In this document: in pieces, positions 22,465 through 33,705 of the stretch
How the letters are laid out: every line of letters starts with the position of its first letter
Numbering within the stretch: position 1 is the first letter of the stretch
Origin: Porphyra umbilicalis
Lineage: Eukaryota > Rhodophyta > Bangiophyceae > Bangiales > Bangiaceae
Length of the DNA: 64,000 nt
Direction: 5' to 3'
NCBI GenBank assembly: GCA_002049455.2
Contig: KV918893.1
Coordinates: 124,001-188,000 of the forward strand
Notes under the pieces: generated by a model
The model's database searches: none
What the model was told of the DNA's origin: nothing
The model's input: the letters and a program-made list of their open reading frames with translations, nothing else
Position numbers and translations under genes: made by a program

Positions 22465-22888
22465 AAAAAATGGCGGTTGCAGAGTGGTTGCACTAATTTA
22501 ACAGCGTACGTGGACCAATGGAAATGCTGGGAATCATGTGAGCTCCTTACACAGTCTCCTCATGCAGCTCTGCGCTCTGGAAACGCACATCAGGATCTCA
22601 AGAAATCTGAAGAAATTTGTTGATCTCATGAGAATCACAGGTCCGGCCCAGATCCCTCTCCATGCCCTCTCTAGGCCCAAGCAAGCTGCCAAAAAATCTC
22701 AGGAAATCTCAGTGTGGGTTGCAATGGCTCTGCGAGACTCCTGCAAGACACGTTGATTATCTTGCAAGATTACTGGCGGGAACTCCCAGTCAATAGTTTT
22801 ATCGTGGCTTGTCGAACAGCCAATGCGACTTCATTTATATGCTGTGTCGTCGGCTCTGCCTCCCTTCTCTCTGCAACCGCCATTTTTT
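22465..22888. mobile_element. Short insertion with 20-bp terminal inverted repeats (MITE-like, 424 bp)
   Basis: The left end AAAAAATGGCGGTTGCAGAG (22465-22484) is exactly matched in inverse orientation at 22869-22888. The insert has no coding capacity. It sits between the N-terminal part of the HARBI1-type transposase (ending GVHI) and its continuation (ISNSCTVYRAF), so it split that gene or lies in its intron. No clear target duplication was found beside the A/T run. Confidence 0.6.
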
Positions 22889-23183
22889 TGACGTTAACAA
22901 TATGCACTCCCAAAGTGGCACAAAAGTCCAGGTAGCTCCCGCCGCCCAAGTAGCGAAGCGCAATGGCGGTCCGCACCTCAGGCGGCACACTGCGGCGAGG
23001 AAGACGCGGCCGCAAACGGTCAACCAGGTCGTAGAAGGCATCGGCAGGCATGCGCATAACGCGCTTAAAGTGGAGGCCGTAGCTCGCCTGGACGTCAGAA
23101 AAGGAAACATGGCTACGGGGGTGATAAGTGCGTGTGGAAAGGATACCTTTATGTGAGTACACCGCGCCCGTAACTGTGGTCAC
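22889..23183 (-). pseudogene. HARBI1-type transposase, N-terminal part
   Basis: Leftward frame with VSFSDVQASYGLHFKRVMRM, ADAFYDLVDRLRPRLPRR and PPEVRTAIALRYLGGGSYLD, then FCATLGVHI. This is the N-terminal helical and helix-turn-helix region of PIF/Harbinger nucleases, where a conserved L.+LAtG.s+..l pattern precedes the DDE fold. The listed start is the upstream limit of the open frame; the true start may be spliced. It continues at 22464 after the MITE-like insert. Confidence 0.65.
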
Positions 23184-23430
23184 AAACTGACGACACCTTA
23201 AAAAGAAGGAGGGTCCATAGCGGCAGGCCTATGCACGGGGAAAAGCAGACTGAGTGTCGTAAGGGATTCAATGGACGGCAACTGGATGGGCGAGAGTGGT
23301 AGTGTGTCCTGATGTGGCCTTAATAAAAGTTGTGAGCGTGAGTATCTACTACGTGCTTCGCGTAGATCGAAGCCACACGCTCCTTTCCCAGCCCAGAGAG
23401 CGTTTATATAACGTTATACCAAGCGAGGCT

Positions 23431-23450
23431 GGAAATGCGAACGGGCCTGA
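23431..23450. repeat. Right terminal inverted repeat with TGA target duplication
   Basis: GGAAATGCGAACGGGCC followed by TGA, the inverse partner of 15121-15140 with one mismatch. Confidence 0.75.
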
Positions 23451-26400
23451 AAAGACACAGAGGGTACAGTCGTTCGACGAAGTTTTCGGCACTCGGGCGG
23501 CATCAACAGTGACCGGAACATGTGACAAGCCGAAAATACACCAATGAAAGCAAATCAACGTACACGAACCCACTCAAGATTCCGAGAACCATCGGCGGCG
23601 AAAGCTCGACATGATCAATCCCAGGCAATACGGCGTAGTCGTGCGACTGGGTGCGACAGCGGAGAAACGCTTGTCTAGACTTTTGTAACCATAAAAGCCC
23701 GGCCGAGGCCAGAAAAGGCACAAAATGGAAGGACCTGTCCCCAGTGTTGCACCCGTGTCGGACGAACTGACGGCTTTCTCACACGTGGTGGGGACAATAG
23801 CTCACTGCCGAGAACTCTTGCATCGATTGTTGCACCGGTCTCGGCTTGTCATTGGCCAGTCGAGTTGACTGAGAACTTCTTCTGAGACGCATTATGGGTC
23901 TGCCAATAGCAATGCTTTATCGGGTCACTCTTCATGAGTGACGGTCAACACGTTACCCGACATCTTACACGCTCAGAGAGAGATGTGAGGCAGGTGGATC
24001 ACTTCAATCGTGCCTTCTAGACCCTGGTTCCCGGGGTTTTCGAAATGGGAGTCGAAACTCGCGACGCGTCAGCAGCACTGACCGCCAGACAGTTCTGGAT
24101 GAGCCGGGCAACCTGCCAATTTGGTCAGGCAGTGGCTCGTTTAATTCCGAACTCCAGCAGAGGATGATCATCGAGACGCTGTTGACGATCCGCATCTCGC
24201 CGCCACCGCATCCCCCTCCCACCCCCCCCCATCGCCCGTCCTCCATCCACCTCCGTCGCTGTTGCTGCCGCTGACGCCCCCCGCGCAGCGGGCCCAGAAC
24301 CGTCGCCAAAAGCACGTCTGTTTTTGCCTCTTTTGAGCCTCTTGGAGGCCCGTGTTCCTGTTTGAAGAAACAGAATTCCTGTGCAAAAAACAGATCGACC
24401 CCCCTTGAAAGGCTCTCAGAGGCCATCCCATGCGAGGTCCTTGCATATTTGTGTTTGCCAAAACAGGAATCGTTCCTCACTCCACACATTGCGCCTGCTA
24501 GTAGGGCCATAGATGCTTCTCCGCCTCTCTCTCTTTCTGGAAGGGTGAAGTGTATACGTCTTCATGCTGTGTCTCTCTTTTTACGAGTGGAGATGCATCT
24601 ATCCCGGCGAACAGATGATTTTGGCGCCCTTTCTGGAAAAAACAGGCCTTGACAGAGCCCCAGGGCGGTTTGCAGATAATCTGTTCGTCCCAAAACACGC
24701 AAAAGCAGACGTGCTCTTGACGACGGTGCTGGGCCGGCTGCGCCGCGCTCCCCCCTCTCCCTGTACTCGACGGGTGCGGGCTTGCATCTGATCTGCTGTC
24801 TAGCTCTTGTCGCATTGGAGATAAAGTGACCAGGTGTTCTCTTTGTACGCTGTTTCGTGTCTCATCCATGGACTGGGCTTCTTGTTCACGGCAAGGCTGT
24901 CATCACGCACAACCCTTCATTTCATTGCTCTTCGTGACGCAGAGTGTCCCACAGAGGGTGAAGCAGAAACAGGGCTGTGCAACAGCGCCCAAGCGATATG
25001 GCGAGAAAACAACCAGAAATCTCCAACAAACGCTCGACGCACAATTACCAAAAACACCACACCAAACCACACCATATCGCGGGCCGCACTAGCAGCGGTT
25101 GACTGCCGGGGGGGAGGAATTACCAGCGCAGCCCCTCAACCTCGAATCTGTCTCCGAGCCGACGAGATCAACCTCTGCTGGACTCTGCCACGAACGAAGC
25201 CGCCGCCCAACCACATTGGCTGGTTGCCCGCCGTGGCTGCTTCAACACAGCGCAGAGCCCTTGAATACGACGGTCGCAAGAGGCATGGAATCACTCGGAA
25301 ACCTGGCGTGCGCATAAATTTCATAGAAAGTGGGCTTGTGGATGACACGGTGCGAGTTTAGACGCACGTGTCACCAGAATGCGTCTCTTGTGGTGTCACC
25401 AGAATAGAGTTGGCATCTTTGCACGTGCGACCTTTCTGAAACTGCAGTTTCCATGAAGTCCCGCAAGGCATTTGCACCGTTGTAGACAACCTGGCCCGTA
25501 GTGCGCCGGCGCGGTGTTGGCGCTTGACAAACAACCATCCCCCCACCTCGCCCGTTCTTCGTGCATGCGCACATGCCGGCCTATCCTCTTCTCTTGTGCC
25601 ATACCACCCCATAAACCTTCGCGTTTTGTTTAATGTTCTTGTGGTCGCTACATGGTTTTCATTGTGCCGGCCCCCTTTTATTGCGCGGCGCTTGCCTGCT
25701 CCCTCTTCTTCCTTGTCCCTCAACCCCCCCTGGGCCTTCCCACCGTGGCGACACCACCGAAGGCGGCGCCACCCCGTCTCCCAGGTGCACACTCTCCATC
25801 TTGCCTCCTGGGTGACCCTTCCGCCCATCCAGTCGGTCGTGCTCCTCCACCGCCGCCCCGTCGGCCCCATCCGCCACGGCCAGAACTTCTTCATCGACGC
25901 TACCGCCCCCGTGGCCATCCCCTCGCCCGCCGCCTTGGTGGGCGGTGGAAGCATTGGTGGTACCGACCGCCAAGGTCTACAACTGAGGATGTGCGGCGAC
26001 GGCGCGGAGGCGGCTGCCGGCTGTGCCGGCATCCTCCTCCTGCCGCCCTTTTTTTGTCGCTATGTCGCGAGAACACGTAAACGATGGCGGTGGGGTGGGG
26101 AGCGACGGCGGGTGGGGGGGTTGCCTGCTCTGCTGACGTCCTCCTCCTGCCGCCCTTTTTGGTCGCTGTGCCGCGGGGGTTCGCGCACGACGGCGGTGGA
26201 CGCCATTTCGGTTCGAGGTGCCAACAACTGCTACTCGTCGATGACGGGGGAAGGGGGCGGGGGGAGGGAGGGGGGGTGGAGGGTGCTGGGGTGCTGCTGG
26301 TCGTTGTAAAGGATATGTTTGATATATGTAGTGGACTGTGGGAGCGGGGGGTGGAGGAGAGGTCGATGGCGTGTTTTTGTGTGGGGGGGTTGCCGGCGTT

Positions 26401-26640
26401 GTGGGGTGCGGGGGGCTGGACAGGCGTGAGCCACCACCCTCGGGCAAGGCCCGTCGGATATGAGGAATCACTGACGAGCCTTGCCCGAGGGTAATAGCTC
26501 GCGCAGAGGAATTGCTGTCCTCCGAGGCGAGTGACCCGCAATGGCGATGACGCTCGACTTTTGGTGGAAGTGATCGCAACGGCCGCAATTATTTTTGTTT
26601 TTGTAGGCTGGCTTTCCATAGCATAATCATTTTTACATCT
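23451..26640. other. Repeat-rich region, no gene confirmed
   Basis: Contains a diverged inverted repeat (24285-24530 against 24600-24760). It also has a tandem word CTCCTCCTGCCGCCCTTTTT at about 26033 and 26142. A rightward frame at 25524-26309 is rich in His/Pro/Arg and only weakly protein-like (PAALVGGGSIGGTDRQG). I do not recognise it and do not call it a gene. Confidence 0.35.
24285..24760. repeat. Diverged inverted repeat
   Basis: Left part GGGCCCAGAACCGTCGCC...AGCACGTCTGTTTTTGC (about 24288-24335) matches, on the opposite strand, GCAAAAGCAGACGTGCTCTT...ACGGTGCTGGGCC (about 24697-24735). Similarity fades toward the centre near 24540. No transposase is inside. Confidence 0.5.
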
Positions 26641-28734
26641 CTAGGCTAGCAAAAAATCAACAGCGGCGTCGATACCAGCCGTGCCCGACAAACGGTCCAC
26701 GGTGGCACCGTCGATGGGATCCTCCTCCAGGGAGTCATCCGACGCAGCGTCGTCGCCCGACGACCCGCCCTCCTCCTCCGGTTCCTCCGACAGGCCGCCG
26801 CCCGCTGCTGCTGCCAGGCCGGGCGGTGCGCCAGTACCCGTCTCACCCTCTAGAAGACGCCGCAGTTCCTGTTCGGCGAGGGGGCAGCTGTATGCCCGCA
26901 ACAAGTCCGGCCGCCTCAGCGCCTGCCAGATGAACACCAGGCGCGTCTGCATGTCCGTCCACTCCATCGCCAGGCGGTTGCGTCGCGTTGTCAGGATGCC
27001 CTTCAACGCCTTGAAAATACGCTACCCCCCGGCGGTGGAGGGGGGGGTGGCGAGCAGGCGCAGCGCCACCGATTGCAGCGTCTCAAGCCGGCCGCCCCGA
27101 AGTCGCGACAAGGCGGACGGGTGGAGGTCGTTATCAGGTGCCGTGAATGCCAGGGCCTGGTCCACCGCCGAAAAAACCGGCAAGGCCGGCAAGCAAAAAA
27201 GACCTTGCAGTCGCGTCCGCGCCACACAGGAAAGCCACCGCCGCGTCCCGCAGGGCTTCCAATTATTGGTCCCCCCACAGAAGACACGCCAGCCGCGAGC
27301 ACACGGACGCCCAGAATGGATCAACCCACCACGCCAGGACCACCAATGGGTCCGAAAACGCTGTAAAGCGTCGCCCCAGCGACGCCTGGAGCTCCTGGCG
27401 CGACCCGACCGCCAAGGGCACGAAATTGTTGGCCAGGGCAGCCCGTCGCCACCCGAAAACGCCTGCGTAGGAGGACAGGGGCGCCGCATTCGCCTCGAGG
27501 ACAGCCATCAGGCGGGCCAAAAGTGCGAGGAAGGGAGTACACGCGTCCATGGACTCCGAGATGGTGGGGCTCCTGATAGCGTCAGCCACGGGCCCGGGCA
27601 CCTCAAACTGCACCGCCGAATGCGTGTTCTCCAGGAGGGTGTGTCGCAGCGCTGGGACATTTGCGCCGACGGACGCGATGGTAGCCCCCTCCCCAGCCCA
27701 CAGCGTCCGTGAATACGCGCGCAGTGACCCAGCCCGTCGACCGCCGCCGACCTCCAGCCCGGCTCGCACGGCCTTGAGGAGGGCACGGGCCCGGGTGGAC
27801 CGAGTGAAATAAATGGTCACCAGCAGCGCGGCCCGCAATGCCAATGCAATCTGGGGCGCGCTCGCGGCGTCTTCGGCCACTTAGTTCGCCGCGTGAGCGG
27901 CGCAACCAAACGCGAAGAAGAATGTGCCTCTGGCTACAGCTTGGGTCCGCAGGGCCACCATATTGCTCGGAGAGTCGGTCACGAGAGCGCGTAGCCGCCG
28001 GCTCTTAAAGAGCGACATGGGGGTCGCCCCCTGCGCCATGTACTTGGCGCTGTCGGTCCCGACGTTGGCGGTGAGCGGTACATTAAGAGACTCTTGTAGG
28101 TGCCCAAAGAGGTTCTCCGCGGTGGCAGGCTCCGATCCAAGCCGGAATGTCGCCACAGTAGGGGAACAGGGGTATACAAAACGACGTTGTACACCCCCTC
28201 GCCCGACTCGGTTGATGCCCCATCCGTCTACGCGCTCGGTGAGTGGCACCCACATAAGTAGGCACAAACCTCCTTGTCCGACTCATCCGTTGACTCGGTT
28301 TGGCGGGGGCCACCTACGGTGCGGCGCCCGCCGAGACCGTCAAAACGACCCCCGGACACGAGGAGGAAGAGCGACCGCCACTAGGCCGTGTCGAAACGCG
28401 AGAAGTTGAGGCCCGTCCGGAGTTGAACGCGAGCAAGCTGCGACCGCCAGCGGGCCAAAATCTCCGGGGAGAGCGACGGCAGAACCGGGTCGTGGCCCGG
28501 AGACGACGACGGCGACTGCCGGTTGGGTGCGGACCGCAAGCGGGTGGGTATCTACGGGAAGAGCTCCAGGGCCTAGACGCACCGCAACAGGTGATCCTTC
28601 GCGCGAGCGGCGTTGCGCACGACGTACCTCCACGTGCATTTTGCCGCACGGCACGACATGCGGCCCGCATTCGTCACCATGTAGTCCCGCACCGGGGAGA
28701 TGGTACGGCGGGGGGGGGTAGTAGGGGACGCCAT
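26641..28734 (-). pseudogene. hAT-superfamily transposase with BED finger, inactivated
   Basis: Start ATG is at 28734. The first exon (to 28573) encodes a BED-type zinc finger: SCRAAKCTWRYVV with a later KDHLLRC. After a gap, 28267-27881 carries GTDSAKYM and ALVTDSPSNMVAL, then GCAAHAAN, the second catalytic block. TAA at 27883-27881 takes the place of the residue after Asn, usually Leu, and the frame continues VAEDAAS. Near 27275 the frame shifts at a run of six C. The last part reads TLQSVALRLLATPPSTAGG, then TAG at 27024-27022, then RIFKALKGILTTRRNRLAMEW. In hAT enzymes this block is PSSA..ERVFS, so the amber replaces the catalytic Glu. hAT proteins normally cut and paste elements with 8-bp target duplications. 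Ends of the element were not found. Confidence 0.65.
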
Positions 28735-29412
28735 CCTGACGACAGCGCGAGGGCGCAGCGGGAAAGCGGAGGGGGAGGTGGCGGCATGGTGCGCAAAGGG
28801 GTAGAGGGACCACGACGACGACAGGTGGGTGGGTACCAGGCTACGGCTTTCAAAGCGGGCGATGCAGGACCTGAGGAGACTGATATGCAGGGCGCTCTGG
28901 GCCGCACGGCGGGTGCCGTCAGCCTCTGCCAAGCCACAGATCCTCTGTGTGGCTGTGTGTGCCTCGCTCACAGCCACACGGCGTGCTCTCGGCTGAGGGA
29001 CGGTCGTTATCGTGACACGTTTGGTGCCATCTTCCGTTTGAAATGAAATGTCAGAAACATTACCTGCTTGCGTTCCCATGGAGCGCATCGTGACATGTTA
29101 TGAAATTTCTCTACGTGTCTGAAAATGTGCCATCTCTGCACCAAATTGCGTCACTTGTGGTGTCACTGTTGCAAATTTTGGAGTGCTGGGTTTTTCGTGG
29201 ATCGACTGTAGGCTTGTATTTTAGGCCCCCCAATCCGGGGCTGTGTCGGCGTGTCACGCCCGATCACGCCCGATCACGCCTTCATCACGCTCTTTTGGGG
29301 GCGTGAGTACACGAAAGTAGCACCCATACGTTCTTATCGAACTCATGTAGCAAACCTTTTAAATGGGCGGCGATCATTGTGCCCCGTTATGGGGCTGTAT
29401 TGAACGAGTCAA
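28735..29412. other. Intergenic between two hAT-like remnants
   Basis: No gene. A CACGCCC-rich stretch lies at 29250-29306 (TCACGCCCGATCACGCCCGA and GGGGGCGTGA), a motif also seen near 33605-33705 and 54935-55165. Confidence 0.35.
29250..29306. repeat. Short dispersed repeat with TCACGCCC / GGGCGTGA motifs, copy A
   Basis: Two direct CACGCCCGAT words followed by CACGCC and, 25 bases on, the inverse GGGCGTGA. The same words occur in two other intergenic places in the window. Confidence 0.45.
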
Positions 29413-30801
29413 TCACAGACCGTAGATTGCCTTGGCATCTGTCAAGTACCACTCTGCATCAAACAAGCTGGACAGGAGGACGCGTGGCCTCGTCTCACGG
29501 GCGGCAACCGCCGCCCCGTCTCGCGCCGCATCCTCTGGGCAACTGCCCCCCCCCGCCACGTGCCGCCCGTGCATCAAGTTATCACGCATGGCCCGGAGGT
29601 CCTCATCCGACAAGACCGCCGGGTCCGCCGTACGCCTGACCTTGTCCACTCTCTCTTCGTTGGACAGCGGCTAGCCGGCGCGTCGGCACGAAGTGCTCCT
29701 CTCGAAGCTGCTGCTGCGAGGCCGGACCCGACGCAGCCAGTCTGCCCCGGTCGTCATCTTGGCCCGCTACGGTCCCTTCATAGCCGCCCTCAGCACCCTG
29801 CACAAGCTTGACGCCCCCGTCCACTGGGTTGCCGTCCACAGCTGTCTCACACAAGGATCCCGGTTGGAAAGTCTGCTTCTTGTCCTTGACGTTCTGCTCG
29901 TGCTGCACCAGAGTTGCCGACTCTGCCACCGTCGTGATGTCGGCAGTCCCGCGGAAGTCTGTCGCCACGCGTCCATCCGCTGAACCCACGTTGCTGCACA
30001 GGATCCCGATGAGCTTGCGGCCTGCCTGGCTCTTCCTCTCCATGGACATGGTGATGTAGCAGCCCTTGAGGTAGATGACCGTGGCAGCGGCCCTACAGTC
30101 CTCAACGAGACGATTCAGCACCGGATCCGACAGAGTCCGTCGTGTGGGCAGTGTCTTGAGACCCAGCACCCACTTGAGGAGTAAACACCGCAGCACCGGC
30201 CAGTCAATAAGATAAACGCCGAAGCACAGAACAGGAGCACCCCAAAAGGTCGGTTTGGAACTCCCTCGTTTCGGGTGGGGAGAAGGGTCGAGGCAGGTAG
30301 GCGTCCATGGGCCCCAAACAGCTGGTGTGGCCCCCCCCGCCGCCTCCCCATGCCTCACGTCGACGGTGATAACGGGTCCTCGCGTCGCCTTGCACCGCCT
30401 CCACCTTGGCCTCCTCGGGCGCGTGCGCGCATGTCTTGGCGAGATGGGTGGCCATGGCGTCCAGGCGCCCGTTGATCGGCACCTTGACGTTCTTGGCCTT
30501 GCAAAAGATGCAAAACACCTCCTTGGATGTCTTGGTGTAGTCCTTGGAGCCGAAGTTTGAAGTAGACCCAGAGATGACTCATCGTCTCCCTCTTGTTTGT
30601 CTTGGCCTGGCCGTTGGTGGCCTCCTCGCTAGCAGCACTGGCCATGCTTGCCATCACGCCCTCAGCAGGTCGTGGTGCAGCCGCCAGATGCGGTGCAGGC
30701 GGCACAGGAAGAGAGAGGAGCGCGGCCGCCGTCGTAGCGGTGTTCGGGGCAGGGAGATGGGGGTTCGTCACCGAGGGAAAGCCCTCGGGTGGCTCCTCCA
30801 T
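29413..30801 (-). pseudogene. Second hAT-like transposase remnant with BED finger, frameshifted
   Basis: ATG 30801 opens a frame with a Pro/Ala-rich head and MSHLWVYF, a BED start. One extra A at about 30560 shifts the frame, after which NFGSKDYTKTSKEVFCIFCK and LDAMATHLAKTCAH complete a CxxC...HxxxxC BED finger. Further left, 30130-29750 reads DPVLNRLVEDCRAAATVIYL, then KSQAGRKLIGILCSNVGSAD and TADITTVAESATLV, like the first RNase H-fold strands of hAT enzymes. The final frame (29649-29413, DKVRRTADPAVLSDEDLRA) lacks the C-terminal ER block. Several frame changes mean it is not functional as read. Confidence 0.5.
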
Positions 30802-31099
30802 GGTACAAGAGGGTGGTGGATGACCAGGTGGCTGTGAAAAGATCGCGGTGGGGTGCCGGTGCGCATGTGGGGAAAAGCGTGGTGTGCCTGTGCGGTACTC
30901 GAATGTGCGCGTCTGTGTATTCAGGTGTGAGCAGGGGGATCGGCTGCTGATGTGGTTGTGCTGTCGGAGCCCGCCCTGTGTCAAGGGCGCGCGACAGTCG
31001 CAGCACGCGACTATCCCCTCTCTAATAGTGGTTGTGGCCACCTGCTAAATGTGCAGACATAAGCTCGGCGACAGCAGAGGGCTCCGCTTCGCAGCGGCC

Positions 31100-32600
31100 C
31101 CCAGCGGTCCCCACCCCCGTCGCCATCTCAACGGCCACACACAGCGGTCGTACCACCGACCCGCCGCCGCCGCCACGGGGCCACCCCCTTGGTAGTGGCA
31201 CCACTTATGCGCCGCCGCAATCATGGCGGCGCCACCACTGATGCGCCGCCGCTACCATGGCGGCCGCGCCGCCGACTCGTCGCATGGCGGACCGGCCGCT
31301 GCCGCATGGCCGACCTGCTGCCGCCACCACGAGAGTCTGACCACCAAGCCGCCACACCGCCGAACCGCCGCACGGAGGAACCGACGCATCGCGGAACCGC
31401 CGCACCGCGGAACCTCTGCGCCGCAGAACCGCTGCACCACCGATGAGCCGTCGCCACCACGTCGGCCACACCACCGACCCGCTGCCGCCACCACGGGGGT
31501 GGCACTACTGAAACGCCGACGCTACCAAAACGGTCACACCACCAACACGCCGCCTCCAGCATGGCGGCGGCAGTGCCCACTTGCCGCATCGGCAACCCGC
31601 AGCCACCAACGCGGCTACCGCACTGTCACACTGCGGACCCGCCACACTGCTGACCCGCCGCACCGCCGCACTGCCGACCCGCTGCACCGCCGACCCGCCG
31701 CACCGCCGACCTGCCGCACAGCAGACCTGCCGCACCGCTGACCCGCCGCCGCTACCACAGCGGCTACACCAAGGACTCGCCGCTGCAACGACGGCGGCGG
31801 CAGCGCCCACTTGCCGCACCGGCAACCGGTAGCCGCTAACATGGCTGCCACACTACCGTCCCGCCGCACCGCCGACGCGGCAACGCCACTCTTGCGGCCC
31901 CACCACCGACCTGCCGCCGCCTTCACGGCAGCCGAACCACTGACGTCCCGCGCCAGCAAGGAGGTCACACGCCAGCAAGGCGGCCACACGTCGTTCTAGC
32001 CGCACCACTGACCCGCATCCGCCAACAAGGCAGTCTCTTTGCCGAACAGCGGCACTGCGCACACGCCGCCGCTGCCACGGCGACCGCATCAGGGACCCGC
32101 CGCCCCCACCACTGCTTCCGCAACACTCACGGGACGCCGCCACCAGGGCGGCCGCACCAATGCCTCGCCGACGCCACCACGGCGGACAACCCCCCGCAAC
32201 GCAGACCCGCCGCCGCCACCACAACGGCCGCACAACCGACGTGCCGTCGCCACAAAGGCGGCCTCACAGCGACCCGCTGCCGCCACTACGTGGGTGGCAC
32301 CACTGAAGTGCAGCAGCCACCGAAGTGGCCGCACCACCGAGCCGCCGTCGCCACCACGGCGGCCGCACGGCCGACGCGCCAGACCGTCGACTGGCAGCCG
32401 CCAATTCGGATGTCGGACTGCCAACCCGCTACAATCTTGCAGTACGCCATCCCCCGCCCGGCGTTGGTGGGCGCCGCCCACTGCGGTGGCGGTGCCCCCC
32501 CCTCTTCCACCACCACCCCTGCCCCCGGCTCACCTACTACCGCCACCACCCACTTGATGACCCCACCGCCCCTGCATAATGCTGCTGCCGCCGTCAACGC
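31100..32600. repeat. GCC/CCACC-rich degenerate tandem array
   Basis: About 1.5 kb of degenerate units based on CCGCCGCCACCACGGCGGCC with variants. A longer periodicity is visible: GCCCACTTGCCGCA(T/C)CGGCAAC occurs at about 31575 and 31803, 228 bp apart. All six frames stay partly open and encode His/Pro/Arg or Ala repeats, which follows from the low complexity. Not a gene. Confidence 0.65.
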
Positions 32601-33170
32601 CGCCGCGTGCCGCTGCGTCGTGGAAGGGGGCAGGGAGTGAGCGTGCTGCATACGAAATCGCCAGCGGCAGCGGTGGCAGTACGGATGCACGCGGTGGCGG
32701 CGACGGCGGTAGCTGTGCCCGCCACAGGCGAGGCGGCTACCTCGTCAGTACATGGCGTTCGTGGGGCCCCTGCCGCATCGTCGCCGACTTCGGCCATCGT
32801 GGCTACCACCGCCCTTTGCCCGCGATGAAAGGCGGCGGCCGTGGGAGCTGCCACCGCCTGGTGGCGGGTAGCCGCCCACCCGGCGGGACGTGCCGCCACC
32901 TGGCGGACCAAGGAAGTGCCGACTCCGGCGGGGGCCAAATATGAAAGGCCGTGGAGGGCATGGCGGCGGCGAGAGGCGGGGGAAGGGACGCCCTGCACGG
33001 GTCCTTCGGGTGTGGTGAGGGCTGCACGTGGGGGAGGCGTGCCGGGGAAAAAGGGCCGCGGTCGGGGACGCGAGAGAGGGGAGGAACCCACCTGCAGGTC
33101 ACTACGACGAGCGGGGTCGCACGCCGCCACCGCCTGCTGACCTGCGATCTCTTGGTGTCCGACGTCCAGG

Positions 33171-33250
33171 GATGTAGCCCCGGAGGATCGAGAAAAGATA
33201 GCAGTGAGAACCCTTTCTATCTGTGGTAAGGCGGGAGAGAGCTGAGAGCG
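33171..33250. repeat. Dispersed repeat, copy B
   Basis: GATGTAGCCCCGGAGGATCG and the following 60 bases resemble 14311-14390 in order and spacing. On the minus strand both copies could encode a short SHC(Y/F)LFSIL.GY.PG peptide, but surrounding frames do not match. Confidence 0.5.
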
Positions 33251-33604
33251 CCACCGCTGTGATAGTGCTGGCGCGCGGAAGCAGCCAGGCTTCTACCATA
33301 TCCGCGCCGCGGCAGAACGAGAGGAAAATGAGATTCCAAAAGGCAGCCAGGCAGTTTCGGCGCCACCGCCGCTGTATATCCGCGGCAGCCGTTGACACAG
33401 AACCTGCCGTCGCAGCCGCAGCCACTGACGCAGACAAGCTGGGTTGGGCACCGGTTCGGGAGGGGACCGACACCATGGCGTGTGGGGCTGCGTGCGAGGG
33501 CCGGCGGGCTGACTGTCTTGAGCCGCAGTAGGGCGCGCCCGCCCACGTCGCCAGGGCATTGGATTGCACCAATTTACTTTTTTGGTGGCGTATTTGTCAG
33601 ATGA

Positions 33605-33705
33605 GATCACGCCCCAGTTCACGCCCTTTTTTGCTTGGGCGGGATGAGTGATTACGTAAAAAACGTGCGTAAAACGTGACTTCTCAATCACGCAACAGGG
33701 CGTGA
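33605..33705. repeat. Short dispersed repeat with TCACGCCC / GGGCGTGA motifs, copy B
   Basis: GATCACGCCCCAGTTCACGC, then CTTGGGCGGGA, and at the far end AATCACGCAACAGGGCGTGA. Resembles 54935-54975 in the order of words. Confidence 0.45.

Larger units (their letters stand above)
15124..23447. mobile_element. PIF/Harbinger-like DNA transposon with nested insertions (8.3 kb)
   Basis: The left end reads GGCCCGTTCGCATTCCC (15124-15140) and the right end, read inward, GGCCCGTTCGCATTTCC (23447-23431): 16 of 17 bases match. A TGA triplet flanks each end (15121-15123 and 23448-23450), fitting the 3-bp target duplication of this superfamily. Inside are a rightward SAP-domain gene near the left end and a leftward HARBI1-type transposase near the right end, a two-gene layout typical of Harbinger elements. 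A 4.9-kb block carrying a Plavaka-like transposase and a 424-bp MITE interrupt it. The HARBI1 C-terminal third is missing, so it cannot be autonomous in this form. Confidence 0.75.

Noticed and set aside
25524-26309. 261-residue rightward frame as a gene
   Set aside because: His/Pro/Arg-rich, no domain, and it runs through a tandem repeat; weak protein-like part too short to support.
31223-31741. 172-residue frame in the GCC array
   Set aside because: All frames stay open there because of low complexity.
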